NCBI RefSeq assembly: GCF_902167145.1
Contig: NC_050104.1
Span: 96,669,849-96,733,848 of the forward strand
Direction of reading: 5' to 3'
From: Zea mays
Lineage: Eukaryota; Streptophyta; Magnoliopsida; Poales; Poaceae
DNA: 64,000 bases
Shown here: positions 1 through 12,356 of the stretch, one piece after another
Layout of the letters: the number at the start of each line of letters is the position of its first letter
Numbering within the stretch: the first letter of the stretch is position 1
The notes under the pieces: model-generated
The model's input: the letters and a program-made list of their open reading frames with translations, nothing else
Databases searched by the model: none
What the model was told of the DNA's origin: nothing
Translations under genes and position numbers: made by a program

Positions 1-690
1 ATAGAGCACCTTCGGTTGGGACGGTAGTGGGACGAGAGGCGAGTAATAGCGGAGTGATGCATTGGAGTGACTGCGAGCGGGCGAGAGGGGTGAGGCGAGA
101 TTGAATTGACAGCCTCTGATTGGTCCACGTCAGCGCCACATGTGCTAGATGTTGCAACTAGACGTTTTTATCATTTGGAGTCCAAAAAATTCGAAAAAAT
201 TGCAAAAAACACAAATTTCATCTGCAATCCATCTATAAATACCCCTACCTGACTGGAGCTCATTCCACACACCATTTCATCTCATTTTTCTTCTCCAAAC
301 TCCCCTCTCTCAACACTATGTCGGTTTCGTCCCTAGATTTGAACACCTTCACAGATTTCTTGAGTTCGATAGGGCACAAACCCCTCATTTTGATGAGCCT
401 TCACTACCTAGGGATATGGACTCGGCTGAAAAACGCACACATGCCAAGACCATAAAGATGGTCGAAAAAGAACTTGGTCTGGTCAACGACGAAGATAAGA
501 AACCGGGAGTGGATAGGAAGAGGAGGAGAAAGAGGAGGATTAGATCGAGGACTTCGATTAAATTTATGTAATTTTTTAATTGTCATGTTCTTTTATTTTA
601 ATTATAATGTATTTTGTATTTTTAACTCAAGAAAAAATTAAATTATTATGTTGTGTGATTTTTATTATTCTGTGGATTGAGGCTATAGCA
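1..690 (+). mobile_element. Probable PIF/Pong-like DNA transposon remnant with promoter and broken ORF1-like start
   Basis: A TATA box (ctataaatac, 233-242) is followed by a pyrimidine-rich leader and an ATG at 318 in good context. The frame from 318 runs 45 codons to a stop at 453-455. A second frame, 416-571, encodes a lysine/arginine-rich tail. The arrangement (short leader, ATG, aspartate/leucine/asparagine-rich start, AT-rich 3' tail) resembles the ORF1 of grass PIF/Harbinger (Pong-like) elements with most of the body deleted. I cannot find a matching terminal repeat, and the left end may lie outside the window. Family assignment is from memory of such leaders and is tentative. Confidence 0.35.
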
Positions 691-1331
691 TGCTAGAGGC
701 TATTTACTGGAGAAATGGAGTCGAGAGTTGACGTGGAAGTAACGGTGCACTGGCACCACGCTAAAGGCGGTCCCCTTTTTCTTAGGAAGAAGACGATGGT
801 ATATTGATACTGAACGATAGAAAATCTAACGTGTTGTAAAGAAAGTCTTTTGGTGGACCTAATTTTATTGATTTTTTTACAACTGCTTTTAAAGAACTGA
901 TGAAGAAATCTTCCTTCGATGTTTACAATTATTTTTAGTGACATTAAAATTCAATGGTTTTGGGAACTGTTGGAGATTCATACAATTTTTAGTGACATTA
1001 TTTTTAGTGACTTTAAAATTCAGAATTAGTAATAATATCACGTAACCTAGCTTCAACGGTTTATATCTATTTTGGTCGAGCGAGCTCGAAGCACACAAAT
1101 AACATGGTTTGCAGATAAATAAGATATAACTAGGTATATGTCCGTGCGTTGCAATGATATACAAAATATTCGATAAAATTGTAGTGTCCTTGTGTTTGTC
1201 TGTCTTTGTGTTCAATAGTACACTTGAAGAAGGCGAGAAGCATGAAAAAAGCGAGTGAGACATGCAAGCGCATGGTACAAATAGCATACATTGTGAAAAG
1301 TGAAGGAAACATTTTAACAGTCGCGGGAGTA
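691..1331. other. AT-rich DNA without a recognisable gene
   Basis: No credible coding region is seen. At 1138-1155 it contains the phrase tccgtgcgttgcaatg, a short motif common in grass genomes at the ends of dispersed repeats. A reverse-complement relative occurs at about 19460-19480. Confidence 0.4.
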
Positions 1332-1809
1332 AAAAATTAGTATAAAACATATAAATAAAAACAACAAAAATCATTATGATATGCAAAATTCATGCGGCAA
1401 ACCGATCATTAATTTTAGTGTGCTGCCAATTTTGGATTCCTAGTGCTGATAGAGTTCATTTGAATAGAAGACGGTCTACCCATGGCCATCCAGTTTCCTG
1501 CCTGACAGTCACAATCATTGTTGCACACTAATGAATTCATCTCTGACCAACAGGAACTAAATTTGATGTTAAAAATTAGTATAAAACATAGATACAAAAT
1601 AACAAACATCATTATGATATGCAAAACTCATGCGGCAAACCGATCATTAATTTTAGTGTGCTATCATTTTTGGATTCCTAGTGCTGATAGAGTTCATTTG
1701 AATAGAAGACGGTCTACCCATGGCCATCCAGTTTTCCTGCCTGACAGTCACAATCATTGTTGCACGCTAATGAATTCATCTCTAACCAACAGGAACTAAA
1801 TTTGATGTT
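1332..1809. repeat. Tandem duplication of about 239 bp
   Basis: Two adjacent, nearly identical copies lie at 1332-1570 and 1571-1809. Both begin with aaaattagtataaaacata, carry the same central phrase (ggtctacccatggccatcca) and end ggaactaaatttgatgtt. Differences are a few substitutions and small indels. Open frames across it (for example 1518-1799) only reflect the repeat. Confidence 0.9.
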
Positions 1810-2031
1810 AACTATCACATCAATATTCACCATTATATTGTTGTTTAACACGCAACATAGATTCTATTCACCACAGGGTTAGAAAGAAAACCAACATTAG
1901 GCTAAAAAATCCACAGTTACATCGTCACTCATGTCTCATCCCCAAGATGGCGAGCCTCATCCTAAATTCATCACTTGCCCCAGAAACCAATGGTCACCAT
2001 AGCTTATGTCGCTTCCAAATCAAAGCCCTTA

Positions 2032-2470
2032 GGTAGCGTTTGGTTCTAGAGTATAATAGAATGGAACCGCTCTGTTCTAGTACTAAGACTGTTTGGTTTG
2101 AATCAAAGTGGAACGGAGCCGCTCTATTATAGGAATATTCTCTCAAGATGCTGGATCTCTGGGCTCCAAAAAACAACCGGACCCGAGCGCTCGGCAAGGG
2201 CCCAACACCTGTAACGACTTCCATGCCTCTCGTTGTGCGATATATATATTATATGGTTGTATTTAATATAATTATATTTGATATATATATAATGGTTGTA
2301 TGAATATGCCAAACGTAAAATAGAATCGATTTGTTCTACTTCATTCTAGAACCAAACAGAGAAACAAAGTGACTCTGTTCTGATTGCCAAACACAGAATA
2401 GAGTCATTCCATACTCAGAATCTAGAATGGAACCATTCCGTCCAAATAGGCTCTAGAACCAAACACTACC
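2032..2470. mobile_element. Tourist-type MITE (PIF/Harbinger superfamily), 439 bp
   Basis: The left end ggtagcgtttggttctagag and the right end ctctagaaccaaacactacc are inverted repeats matching at 19 of 20 bases. They are flanked by TTA on both sides (2029-2031 and 2471-2473), the TSD of PIF/Harbinger-derived Tourist MITEs. The interior repeats tracts such as gaatggaacc and gaaccaaac in inverted order. An AT-rich tract (2240-2300) and a distinct GC-rich piece (2155-2235) sit in the middle. No coding capacity is seen. Confidence 0.9.
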
Positions 2471-2473
2471 TTA

Positions 2474-3473
2474 ATTAATGAAAGGATCTTCATCCTGGTG
2501 ATGGTCGGCTGCATTGCGTTGTGGAGACCGGCAGTGTGCATCAGCACAACCTTAATTTCTTCATGCACCATTCTAGGACCATCTGCACACTGCTAGAGGA
2601 GGCAACAGAGACATAAAAAGGCGAGCGACGGTGGATTTGGCTGAATTGAATCCATCCGATTTTAGCAGAGATGGCATTGGAATGTCCATGGTATGCAGCA
2701 AAGTGAATTAGAATGAACACTATAGTTGCAGAGAGAAAACAAAAGGATACTAGAATTTGGGGGTGAAATAATAAGCCATGGTATGTAGCAGCAGTGCAGC
2801 CTATATCCATTTTTTAGAAACACTATAGTGACTCAAAGTTGTATCTATATATTTTACAATCTGTATAATTACCTCTACATTAGGAAGGCGTCTGAGGCAG
2901 AAGTTTTTTATTCTTCCAATTACTCCATCTTGGGAAATATAAAATGTATCACTGAGAACATTAGTACGCCGCAATATTTCCAAATGAAAATGTGATATTT
3001 TTCATATAACAAGACGAAAATCACAGAAAATGGTGGCAAACTATTCAAGCATTAGAAAATATTGCATATAGATAAGTAACTAAAATTTTGGTAGTATATC
3101 CAAATATCAAGGCAGTTTTAGAACACAAACACCATGCATGTTGCATAAAGCTATAAACTTTATTAGCTTTCTGTCAGCAATTTTTTGATGTGAAATAAAT
3201 ACATGATCACAAAATCAACCATAGACTCGGTTAATATTGCTTTAGTAAGGGAATATAAACATGAGGATTAAAAACATTTGATTGTTTGCAAAGTACAGAG
3301 TTTGATCAAAAGTAGTGAAGATTTGTTAGAGATATTCATCAATGACATAATATGAATGCATGTACAAATGGGGATGGATGCTTCTGTTTTCACAATTCAC
3401 ATGACCAAAATTGGGGGAGGAGAGATTAAAAGAAAATTGTTGCCGCACCACGCTAGCGACATGCCAAGTCTCC
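2474..3473. other. About 1 kb with no supported gene
   Basis: AT-rich sequence. Reading frames are short and have no recognisable motif. It is the flank into which the LINE at 3487 inserted and continues at 6376 on the far side. Confidence 0.5.
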
Positions 3474-3486
3474 AATATAAATAGAT

Positions 3487-6362
3487 TTTTTTTGATAAAG
3501 GAAGATTTTATTAATAACTTCAAGCACATTACATCGAGGAGATACACGCCCTTGAAATTTCTTCCAGCCTCTGCTTAATAAGCACACAGCTTTGTAAATG
3601 AAAAAAAAAAGTTTATAACCCACACACTCTAATGGTAATCAATCCGAAGACTAGACCGCCACCCATGTGCCCGGGAAAAAAGTCCTTGGCCACCCGCACC
3701 AAGTATTGCGTAGCCTCCACAACCATAGGTCGCAACTCCGCCTTCTGTAAAACAGCCCATGTACGAAGGCAATGGGCAATGGTATGGATAACCTGCAAGG
3801 GAGAAGAATTTTTTTCTTTTCAAAGACAATATCATTCCTGTTCAACCAAAGAGACCAACAAGTTGTAGCAGCGCCAAGTAAGATTATCTTTCTAATATTT
3901 CTATCAAAGCCACTAAGCCAGGTACCAAACAAATTAGAGACATTAAACGGTTTAGATATCCTGAAGGCCATGTGAATTAAAGCCCACGTCATACGAGCAA
4001 ACCGACAATCAAAAAATAGATGTTGAATTGTCTCATCTTCATGACAAAAGCAACATGTTTTGTTTTCATGCCAGTTACGTCTCGCTAAATTATCCTTGGT
4101 AAGAATCACTCCCCTCCTGAGATACCATAAAAAGATTTTGATCTTAAGAGGGGCTTTTAAATTCCACAGTCTTTTATTTAAATTTGGTACCTCACGCCTA
4201 ATCAATGCTTGATAATGTGACTTTACTGAAAATTGTCCTGACTTGGACAAGGTCCAATAGAAGGCATCTTCATCTTGTGTTAGGTGAATATTAGCGATGC
4301 GTGAAAGTAATTCATTCCACGCCACCAATCTCGACCCAAACAAAGTTCATCTCCAATAGGTGTTAGATTGTGTTGTTGTTAGAAACTCACCAATGGTTAC
4401 GTGCTTCTTTCTAGTTATACTATATAACCCAGGGTATTGGTATTTTAAAGCGTTTGATCCAAGCCATGTGTCTTCCCAGAACCTCACCTGCGATCCATTG
4501 TTAATTTTGAAGGTTCCAAAGCGAAGAAAGTCTTGCTTCACCTTCATCAAACAGGACAAAAAATGTGAGTCTCCTACTTTCCATTCAGCTCGGACAAGTG
4601 GTTTAGAGCCCAAATATTTATTTTTTAAAATTTGTTGCCAATTCCCCTCTGATGTTAATAATTTAAATAGCCATTTACTTAGTAAGGCTATGTTCTTAAA
4701 ATTCAAATCATGAATCCCAAGGCCTCCTTGATCCTTAGGTTGACATAGGATACTCCATCTAACTAGGCGATATTTTCTTTTATTCTCATCACCTTGCCAG
4801 TAGAAACGAGAGCGAAAATAATCTATTTTTTTAAGAACGCCTTTGGGAATCGCAAAAAAGGACATCATATACATTGGAAGGCTACTGAGCACTGAATTAA
4901 TCAATGTCAATCTACCTCCAATAGAGAGAAGTTTCCCTTTCCAACTGGCAAGCCTCTTCTCCACTCGTTCTTCAATATTCCTCCAGTCAGAGTTTTGAAG
5001 CTTCTTGTAATGGATAGGTATGCCTAAATATTTTAAAGGTAGATCTCCATGTTTGCAACCAAACAAATCCAAGTAAGAGTTTAAGGAGTCTTGAGCATCC
5101 CCAAAGCAGATCAACTCACTTTTATAGAAATTTATTTTGAGTCCTGAAATTTGCTCGAAGGCACAAAGCAATAGCTTCATGTTGCGAGCTTTTTCTAAGT
5201 CATTGTCCAAAAATAGGATGGTGTCGTCTGCATATTGTAGGATAGATAGGCCTCCATCAATTAAGTGAGGCACTACCCCACTGATTTGCCCTTGATCCTT
5301 AGCTCTTTTAACTAAGACCGAAAGCATGTCTGCAACAATATTAAATAGGATAGGTGACAAAGGATCCCCTTGTCTAAGACCTTTCCTAGTTTGAAAGAAA
5401 TTCCCAACATCATCATTCACGTTGACTGCAACGCTGCCACCCGAAATAAATGATCTTACCCAAGAAATCCACTTGGTGGAAAATCCTTTCATCCGAAGGG
5501 CTTGGAGCAGAAAAGGCCATTTTACCTTGTCATAGGCTTTTTCGAAATCGATCTTAAAAACAACCCCACTCATTTTTTTCTATGTAACTCATGTATCGTT
5601 TCGTGCAGAATGACAACTCCTTCTAGGATGTTCCGTCCCCGTACGAAAGCGGTTTGCGTTGGACTCACGACTTTATCAGCAACTAAGCTCAACCTATTTG
5701 TGGCAACTTTGGTGAAGATTTTAAAACTAACATTTATTAGACAAATAGGCCTATATTTCTGGATTACATTGGCCTCCTGAACTTTAGGTATTAGGGTGAT
5801 AACACCAAAGTTTAGGCTAAATAATGGCAAGTCTCTAGAATGCAACTCTTGGAACATGAGAAAGAGGTCACCTTTGATGACCTCCCAGAATTTCTGGTAA
5901 AATTCGGCAGGGAAGCCATCAGGCCCGGGTGCCTCGTTGTGCTCCATCTGAAATAAAGCATCCTTAATTTCCTTCTCAGTAAACTGAGCAGTTAAAAGTG
6001 CATTTTCAAGCTCTGAAACTTGTGTTATGTCAGCAACCACTTCTTCATCTAAAGTCAAAAGGCTCTCCTCCAGTTCCCCAAAAAGTTCTTTGTAGAAATC
6101 AGTTATGTAACTTTTAAGATTAGCCTGACCCTCAATCTTTTTGTCCTCATGATCCAAGGAAAAAATTCTTTTCTTTCTATGCTTGCCATTGGCAATCATC
6201 TGAAAGTATTTGGTGTTACTATCCCCGAGAAGGACGTCATTCACCTTAGCTCGCTGAAAGTATTTGATCTCCTCCTCTCTCAATAGGCAAACAAGATCAT
6301 CTCGAGCTTGGGCTAGTTGTTCTCTTTCGTGCTCGGTCAGGTCTCTAACTTCTGCGGCTTCT
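3487..6362 (-). mobile_element. 5'-truncated L1-clade LINE (Cin4-like), minus strand
   Basis: The sequence aatataaatagat occurs at 3474-3486 and again at 6363-6375, a 13-bp TSD that fixes both ends. The 3' end is on the left: a run of seven T (short poly-A on the minus strand) followed by gataaaggaagattttatt, the usual tail of grass L1 elements. The element keeps only the downstream part of ORF2; the endonuclease and ORF1 are missing, as expected for incomplete reverse transcription. The 2.9-kb copy encodes reverse transcriptase and the C-terminal zf-RVT region, broken as described in the next entry. Confidence 0.92.
3651..6362 (-). pseudogene. LINE ORF2: reverse transcriptase plus zf-RVT, with one frameshift and one stop
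   Basis: Three collinear pieces are seen on the minus strand. 6362-5570 holds the linker and start of the reverse transcriptase (APGPDGFPAEFYQ, LIPKV). 5573-4347 is the RT core, with FEKAYDKV near residue 10, RQGDPLSP near 67-74 and the catalytic YADD at residues 114-117. 4343-3651 is the zinc-binding C-terminal region (CCFC, then H and C further on). The first junction is a run of seven A where eight would keep the frame, so a one-base deletion. The second is a single in-frame TGA (4349-4347). In life the protein would nick DNA and copy its own RNA by target-primed reverse transcription. This copy lacks its endonuclease and cannot act alone. Confidence 0.9.
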
Positions 6363-6375
6363 AATATAAATAGAT

Positions 6376-7591
6376 AGGAATGGGATTGTACTGTCCATGC
6401 CACTTCTAATGCTCTTGAACGTTTCAACTTTGTCTAGCAGAGGTTGCATCTTCCTATCAATCTCACCAGTTGAAATAGATTCCACTAAGGCAAACTCATT
6501 CGAGCGTATGTTCAAACCATCTAGACATCGACTGCATGGCATGTCAATGCAAAGGAAAAAACTACCAGCTAACTGTCTATTCAAAATAAATTTGATATGT
6601 TGAATGTTAGCTTGTAGGAACAACATAGGATAGCAAATCAGCTTAATTGTGGTTGTGCCATTGTCATCAAAGAGACAGAATATTTGACGAGAAGGCGGAC
6701 CGTATAAGTTCTACACACCAGCAATAGGAAATAATCTGGATATCCAAATTGAGGTTGTCCCTTGTAAGATATGTCGGGGCTGTCCTTGGCGATGGCGTTC
6801 GTCGGGGATGGGGATATTACTGGGTGTTGGGGCATCGTCGGGGATGGAGAGGGCTCCTTGGTGGCACGGAGGACGCAGAGACGCTCGTGATATTACCGGG
6901 TGTTTTGGGGCGCCATAGGGGATGGAGAGGGCTCCTTGGCGAGCCCCTCAACCACTAACTGCCCTTCGTGAACTCACTGGCAAAGCAAAACTGCTAATCC
7001 CGCTAAACACACATGACAACAGCACAACGACTCACATCCCCGATCACGATCGAACAACGACGATAGGGAGGAACGGGTGCAAACGACACCTAGTCGCGCG
7101 CGGGCGAGGCGAGGTGGAGGGTAAGGAGGTTCTCGTCAAGGGAGGCATGCAAGTGCAGGAGCGATGATGCGCCGCTGCTCTCCACGACGCTCTACAAGAT
7201 CCGAGAGATCCTTATCGTAGGCGCAGGGTCGAGGAGGAGGCAAAGGAGAGGGGACGAGATCAGCTGCAGTCACACGATTCGACTTGCCTCTATAGTCGCT
7301 TCATCTATGTCGTTTGTTGCACATTGAACAAGCTTCTTCTATACGTTTTTGTTCGTCCACAACCCATTAACTCCCGACCCATTAACGTGTTGTAGTTTTA
7401 TTTGTGGTCGCTGGCTCTTGGTAATTTTAGCGCCAATTCTTATTTTTTGGCATGACGGCGGCCAACAGAGAGTGACTCTTGTGCTGAAGTTTTGCCATCC
7501 TCCATTTGATGCACATGTGATCAACTCAGAATTCTCATCTATTCTTTAATACTTTGATTACATTATGGTTCCTTTACATCAAAACACATGA
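6376..7591. other. Non-coding flank with a short imperfect repeat
   Basis: No convincing gene. A GC-richer stretch repeats gatattac(t/c)gggtgtt...ggatggagagggctccttgg twice, at about 6813-6862 and 6889-6938 (76-bp spacing). The frames over it are by-products of that repeat. Confidence 0.4.
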
Positions 7592-7960
7592 GTGTTCAGA
7601 TGGGTATGCCATTCCGATGGCCATTGTTCCTTCCCATTTGACATTAGATTAACTTGGAATTTGGAACATCAACTTCAACTTGTTGCATCAAGAAAAAAAA
7701 TCCGCAGATCTGATATTAGAGCACAATCATATTCTTCACTTTCCACAACCTCACACTTGATGGTGTCTCAAAGAAATAATTTAGAGCTACAAGGTTTTGA
7801 ATTTGAGACAGCTGACGATGCAGGAATTAGGCCTAAAGCTGCACATGAATTGGCTAGTCCGCATGTTGGTGGGTCAAGTAACCTAAGTTACACACTCTGT
7901 GACCCTCAAAAAATGAAGTTGCTGAATCGAAGGTATGCAGCAGCACAAAATATATTTTAG
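7592..7960 (+). pseudogene. FAR1/FRS-family (MULE-derived) fragment
   Basis: A 122-residue frame. Its middle (about residues 55-108) reads HLMVSQRN, then ADDAGIRPKAAHELA, then HVGG, LSYT and CD. This is the spacing of the region between the FAR1 DNA-binding domain and the MULE transposase domain in FHY3/FAR1-related proteins. The first 50 residues do not look like the family and probably come from unrelated DNA. The downstream transposase and SWIM zinc-finger regions are not found. FAR1 proteins are nuclear transcription factors derived from Mutator-like transposases. This piece is either a decayed MULE or a broken FRS gene. Confidence 0.5.
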
Positions 7961-9149
7961 TCTCTTTAGTTGAATCGAATTATGTCTAATCACATTTTAA
8001 AATCACAATACCTTTTGTTAGAAGAAACTGTAAAAGTGACAATGGATGAAGCTACTGCATTAGTACATGAGGTGTCGTTGGATGAAGGTGCATTAGTATA
8101 GGAAGTGCCATTGGATGAAGGTGCAGTTCAAAATATTACCAACACGATTTCTTTGACAAAGGAATGGATGTCTGAATCATATTCCTCCATCAATACCTTC
8201 TCTCAACTATTGATGGTAGTATTTCGAAATTATGAATGTTCCATTGATGATACATACAGAGAGTTTAATTATTATTATTTTAAATTTTATAGAGTGGAGT
8301 TACTAATGATCTTGATGCTGAATTCTAATAACAAAGCTTGGTGGGGAGAATAGCTTTTGGTTTTATAATTCAAGTGTATGTATGTTTAGTTCTCTGTTGC
8401 CACCTGAATGCTTAGCTTCATCGAGCAGTAAATATGTAACTTCTTTTGCCAATTCATGCTCAAGTCTGAAATGGAAGTGGTCGATGGTAGCCAAGTAGTA
8501 TAGTCTGAAATACAAGTGCAGAAGTGCTCAAGTCTAAAATACAAGTCGCTCTCTGTTGTCCATGACGTTAAAAATAACAGGCTTCAGTGTTAGCGACCGC
8601 AAATAAAGCTACAATTTATTGTTGGGCCAAGAGTTAATAGGATGGAAGCTAGCTGGGACAGACAGAAATGTATAGAAGAAGCTAGCAACTATTCAATGTG
8701 CAACAAACAACACAGATGAAGCGCCTACAAAGGCAATTCGAATCGCGTGACTTCAGACGATCTTGTTCCAAGGAGAGGGGGGCGTCTATCGCGATAAGGC
8801 AGGGGGCCGGGCAACATGCAGGGGCTATGGAGGTAGGCAGCGTGCAGCGTCTATCGCGGTGGGGTAGGGGCTGGGGAGGCAGGCAACGCGCGTCGTCTAT
8901 CGCGGTGGGGCAGGGCCCGGCCAACACGCGAGCGTGGTTGACAAAGGCTGGGGCAAGGACCGTGGGATCAACGGAGAGCGGACGAGAGGGTGTTAGAGGC
9001 AGAGCCATGGTGCACAGGGTGTGGACGCCTACACTGCAGTCTTACAGAGTAGTAGAGAAAAGATACAGACCTAGGTCCTAGATGCTCAACCTGCTGGTTA
9101 CACTCATGTAGCCCAACTAGTAAAAAACATAGTCTAGATGTCAGGGAGG
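7961..9149. other. Non-coding; includes a three-unit GC-rich minisatellite at about 8782-8940
   Basis: At 8030-8125 the phrase ttggatgaaggtgca(t/g)tagtata recurs two to three times. At 8782, 8848 and 8893 three imperfect units start with gcgtctatcgcg and continue through ggggcagggg...caacacgc. The open frames on both strands here (8682-9081) come from this GC-rich repeat and show no protein family. Confidence 0.45.
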
Positions 9150-9870
9150 AAGAAAGAAAACAAATCACAAACAATCAAACACAAAGACATGACAATTTGT
9201 TTATCGAAGTTCGATTTCCAAACGAAACACTCTTTTGAGATGTCCCAAAGGATCAGGACTCTTTCAACTCTCTGAAGTGATTTCGAAGATCAAACATAAG
9301 CCCTCTCTATTTTCCTAACTCAATAAAGAGACCAAAGTCTCCGCAAGACGCTCCACAAGCTTGTAGGCTCTTGCTAGCCTTTACAGTCAATGAGAGTCAA
9401 AACTCCAAGCTCAAGGATCACAAGAATGTAGTACACACTCTTCTCTATTACCCTCTCTCAAGACACTATCTCAAATCACACGCACATGGCTATCACTTTG
9501 CTCGTTTTGCTCTTTTGTGGCACTTGGGAGGCTTTGATCATTGTGGGAGTGTTGCTCTAGTATATTGAAGTTATTGCTAAGCTCTTGTGTTTTGAATGAG
9601 CTGGTTGGAGGTGTATTTGTAGCTTCCTACCACCCAAAAAATTATTGGGATCAAATCTCAAAATCTGCTTACCCTGCGGGTGCACTAGACCTCCTACAGT
9701 ACATGTCCAGTGCACATTGGACCTTCTACCATGCTGTTGTTCCAGTGATCGTTTTGACCGAGCTGCCAGGTGTTAGGGGGCACTGGACCGGTCCGGTGCA
9801 CCACTGATCCCTGCCACGTGTGGCACTACATCATCTAGTCGTTGGAACCTGAAGCTGTCCGTAGAAACCT
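9150..9870 (-). repeat. Degenerate Sirevirus-like LTR remnant, minus orientation
   Basis: The order of phrases parallels the LTRs at 31265 and 38946. It runs acaatttgtttatcgaagttcg, 'aggctcttgctagc', a ccctctctcaag tract, 'ttggaggtgtatttgtagc', then ggcactggaccggtccggtgcacc and 'cgttggaac'. The similarity is in order and short words rather than close identity, so this is an old or distantly related copy. Precise ends and a TSD were not found. Confidence 0.5.
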
Positions 9871-10701
9871 AAAAGGTCCCTTATGGGTTTTGGTGTTTTA
9901 GATGACAACACAATTAAAGGTCTAATTAGGGTGTTAAGTGTTGATCAGATACTTATTGAAAAGCTTACAAGGCTCAACATGTGAAGTCAAGTGTGATGGT
10001 CCAATAAGTTGAGATGACTATGGATTGTGGACATCACAAGTCAAGTTAAAGGATGAACATTGACTAAGTGAGACTTAATGTGCATGACTTGGAGACATCT
10101 GATTGAACTGAGGATGAAGGCAAGAAGGACTTCGAGGTACCAAGAGCAAGGAAGAAGGTCAGGAAGACTGAGGTACCTAAGGCCACAGAGGAGAAGAGGT
10201 TCTTGCAAGAGGTCAAGGTTGGTCAAGCTGTGAAGAGACATGGTGCATTGAAGGCCACGATATAAGGACGTGACTTACAACCATTGTTGTAATCATATGG
10301 TTTATGGTTTATGTCATACGGCTCAAGATCCAGCTCAAAGAGGAAAGACATGGTCATTAGAAGTGCAGAAGTATCAAAGTCAGAACCTAGAAGAGCCCAA
10401 AGAGTTAAGTATACTTTGACTTATAGTTTTGGTCATTCCTATGTTTGGAAATGTTCTTGTTGACCATTGTAGGGTGTTTGAGCTCAAAAATGAATAATGG
10501 GATCAAGTATAATATACTTGGAGTTTTGGAGTCCAATCCCAAGCTCAAACAGGCCAAAAGGAGCAAAACAATGAAAAGGTTAAGTATGAAAGGTTTGATT
10601 ACACCAACATGTTGCACACACCTTTTACTATGTGTTTGACACATTGGTTTGCACTCTAACTTGTTTCATAGCAAAGTTCCACTTTGGTACCTGTTTGAGA
10701 A
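9871..10701. other. Unassigned repeat-like DNA left of the CACTA element
   Basis: It begins with ggttttggtgttttagatgacaac, a phrase typical of DNA just beyond Copia LTRs in grasses, and continues without a coding region. It ends with GAA (10699-10701), the left TSD of the CACTA element. Confidence 0.4.
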
Positions 10702-11330
10702 CACTACTAAAAAATCACCTTCTTGCAATGGGCAAAAATCGTTGCGATAGACCATAAATCATTGCGAAAGGCACCAATTGCGATAGAACAACTGCCGTTG
10801 CCTGCTGTTGCAGAAAACAGAGTGGCAATAGGCTATAGCAACAATTTTACGTTCTGTTGCAATTACTACATCTTTTGCAACGTATTCAAGTGTTGCAATC
10901 GTTCGTTGTTACAATGGACTATTCTGTTGCAATAAGTTATATTGCAACATTTACGATAGTTGCCAAAAACTCTATTGCCACAACATATTTCATGGTAATA
11001 AGTGTTAATGCCACGTTTAAATCTGTTGCAAATGGCTTTGTTACCACAAGATGCTTCGTGGCAACAAAACACTAGTGCCACACAAGTGACTCATGGCAAC
11101 AAGATGTATTGCAATGCAAATAATTTCGTTGCATTTGATCATTTTGCAACATAATGTGTCTCATGGCTACATGATCTTTTTGCTATAAAAATTATCTATG
11201 GTAACAACAAAATATCATAACTAATGATGTTGCAACAAGAAGAAAAGGTTGCGACTACTGAAGTCCCAACGAAATAGATCCATGGTAATTATATCTTATT
11301 GCAACAAAAAAAATCATTGCAACTGAACCA
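10702..11330. repeat. Left subterminal repeat region of the CACTA element
   Basis: Dense short words (ttgcaac, gttgcaat, tggcaac, tggtaa) recur roughly every 20-40 bases on both strands. By analogy with En/Spm these are candidate TNPA-binding sites that bring the ends together for cleavage. The specific bound motif is inferred, not shown. Confidence 0.7.
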
Positions 11331-12356
11331 TACAACAACTAATAAAACCGTTGCATTTACACATATTCAAACCCACAATTTATACGACAATGCATTTTGC
11401 ATTTCTATTGGGTATAAAATGTTATGCAAAAGAATTATATTTTACATCAGTAACGTCAGAACCAAAATTGACAACCATAATATTTGTCTCTTGTCTCATA
11501 TATTAACTATATCCATACCATAAGTTGTAACAAATAGGTTGCACCAAATAAATAGTGGCCAAATACAAATTAATTTGATAACATAGCTCACAATCACAGC
11601 ATCCTCGTACTAGCTTGGATTGTGATAACATAGATAATAAACTACTCAGGACTAGCAAATTATTGGAAGTTTTTTTTGCCATCGTGTACCCCTCCATCCC
11701 CTCCATTGATGCAAGCGATGGTTAGCTAGGCTGACGACGATATCACGACGACAAGAAACCTGTTGGAAGTGTTCAAAACAATAATTAGTAAAACTACAAT
11801 AACTTGGTTAATCATTAGTGGAAGACTACAACTGTAGTGCCTACAGCTACAGCTACAACTACAGCACAACTCCTAGCAAGCAGCATCAGCAGCAACCATC
11901 AGCAAGCAGCAAGCAGCAACACGCAACAAGCAGCAAGCAGCAGCAACAACACGCAGCAGCACGCAGCTAGCAGCGGCAAGAAACAAACAGTAGCACGCAG
12001 CAACAGGAAGCACGCAGCAGCAAGCGTTCTACTCTATCTCTACCAGAGAAGGCAGCTGCAGCACCAGCCTAACAAGAGCGAAAACAAGCTATCAAATAAG
12101 CATGCTGCACAGAGCCACAAACATGTGTACTGCTCCTATGGTTAACTAAAATCTGTTTAGGCTACTAAAATCCATTGCATGCACAACTACAAAAGAAATA
12201 AAAATAGATTGTGGACATACCTTAAACACACTTTGATAGAGCTTCTTAAGTTGATCTACCTTGCTTCTCGCTTGCACTTGCGGATTGTACCTATTATCAT
12301 ATTCAGGATTACAAAAACAAAACTATCAAAAAAATGTTGTAAAACAGTTTATATGA
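11331..12356. other. CACTA interior without a gene; AGC/CAA-rich tract
   Basis: From about 11863 to 12030 the sequence is a run of agc, caa and agcaac triplets. This gives a false plus-strand frame rich in Ser, Gln and Ala (11837-12145). The rest is AT-rich and would lie downstream of the minus-strand TNPA-like gene. Confidence 0.6.

Noticed and set aside
6345..6626. Minus-strand frame of 93 residues directly upstream of the LINE
   Set aside because: The 13-bp TSD at 6363-6375 places it outside the LINE, and it shows no similarity to ORF2.
8682..9081. Frames of 108 and 127 residues on opposite strands
   Set aside because: Produced by the GC-rich three-unit minisatellite; no family features.
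11837..12145. Plus-strand frame rich in Ser, Gln and Ala
   Set aside because: Encoded by an AGC/CAA low-complexity tract in the CACTA interior.
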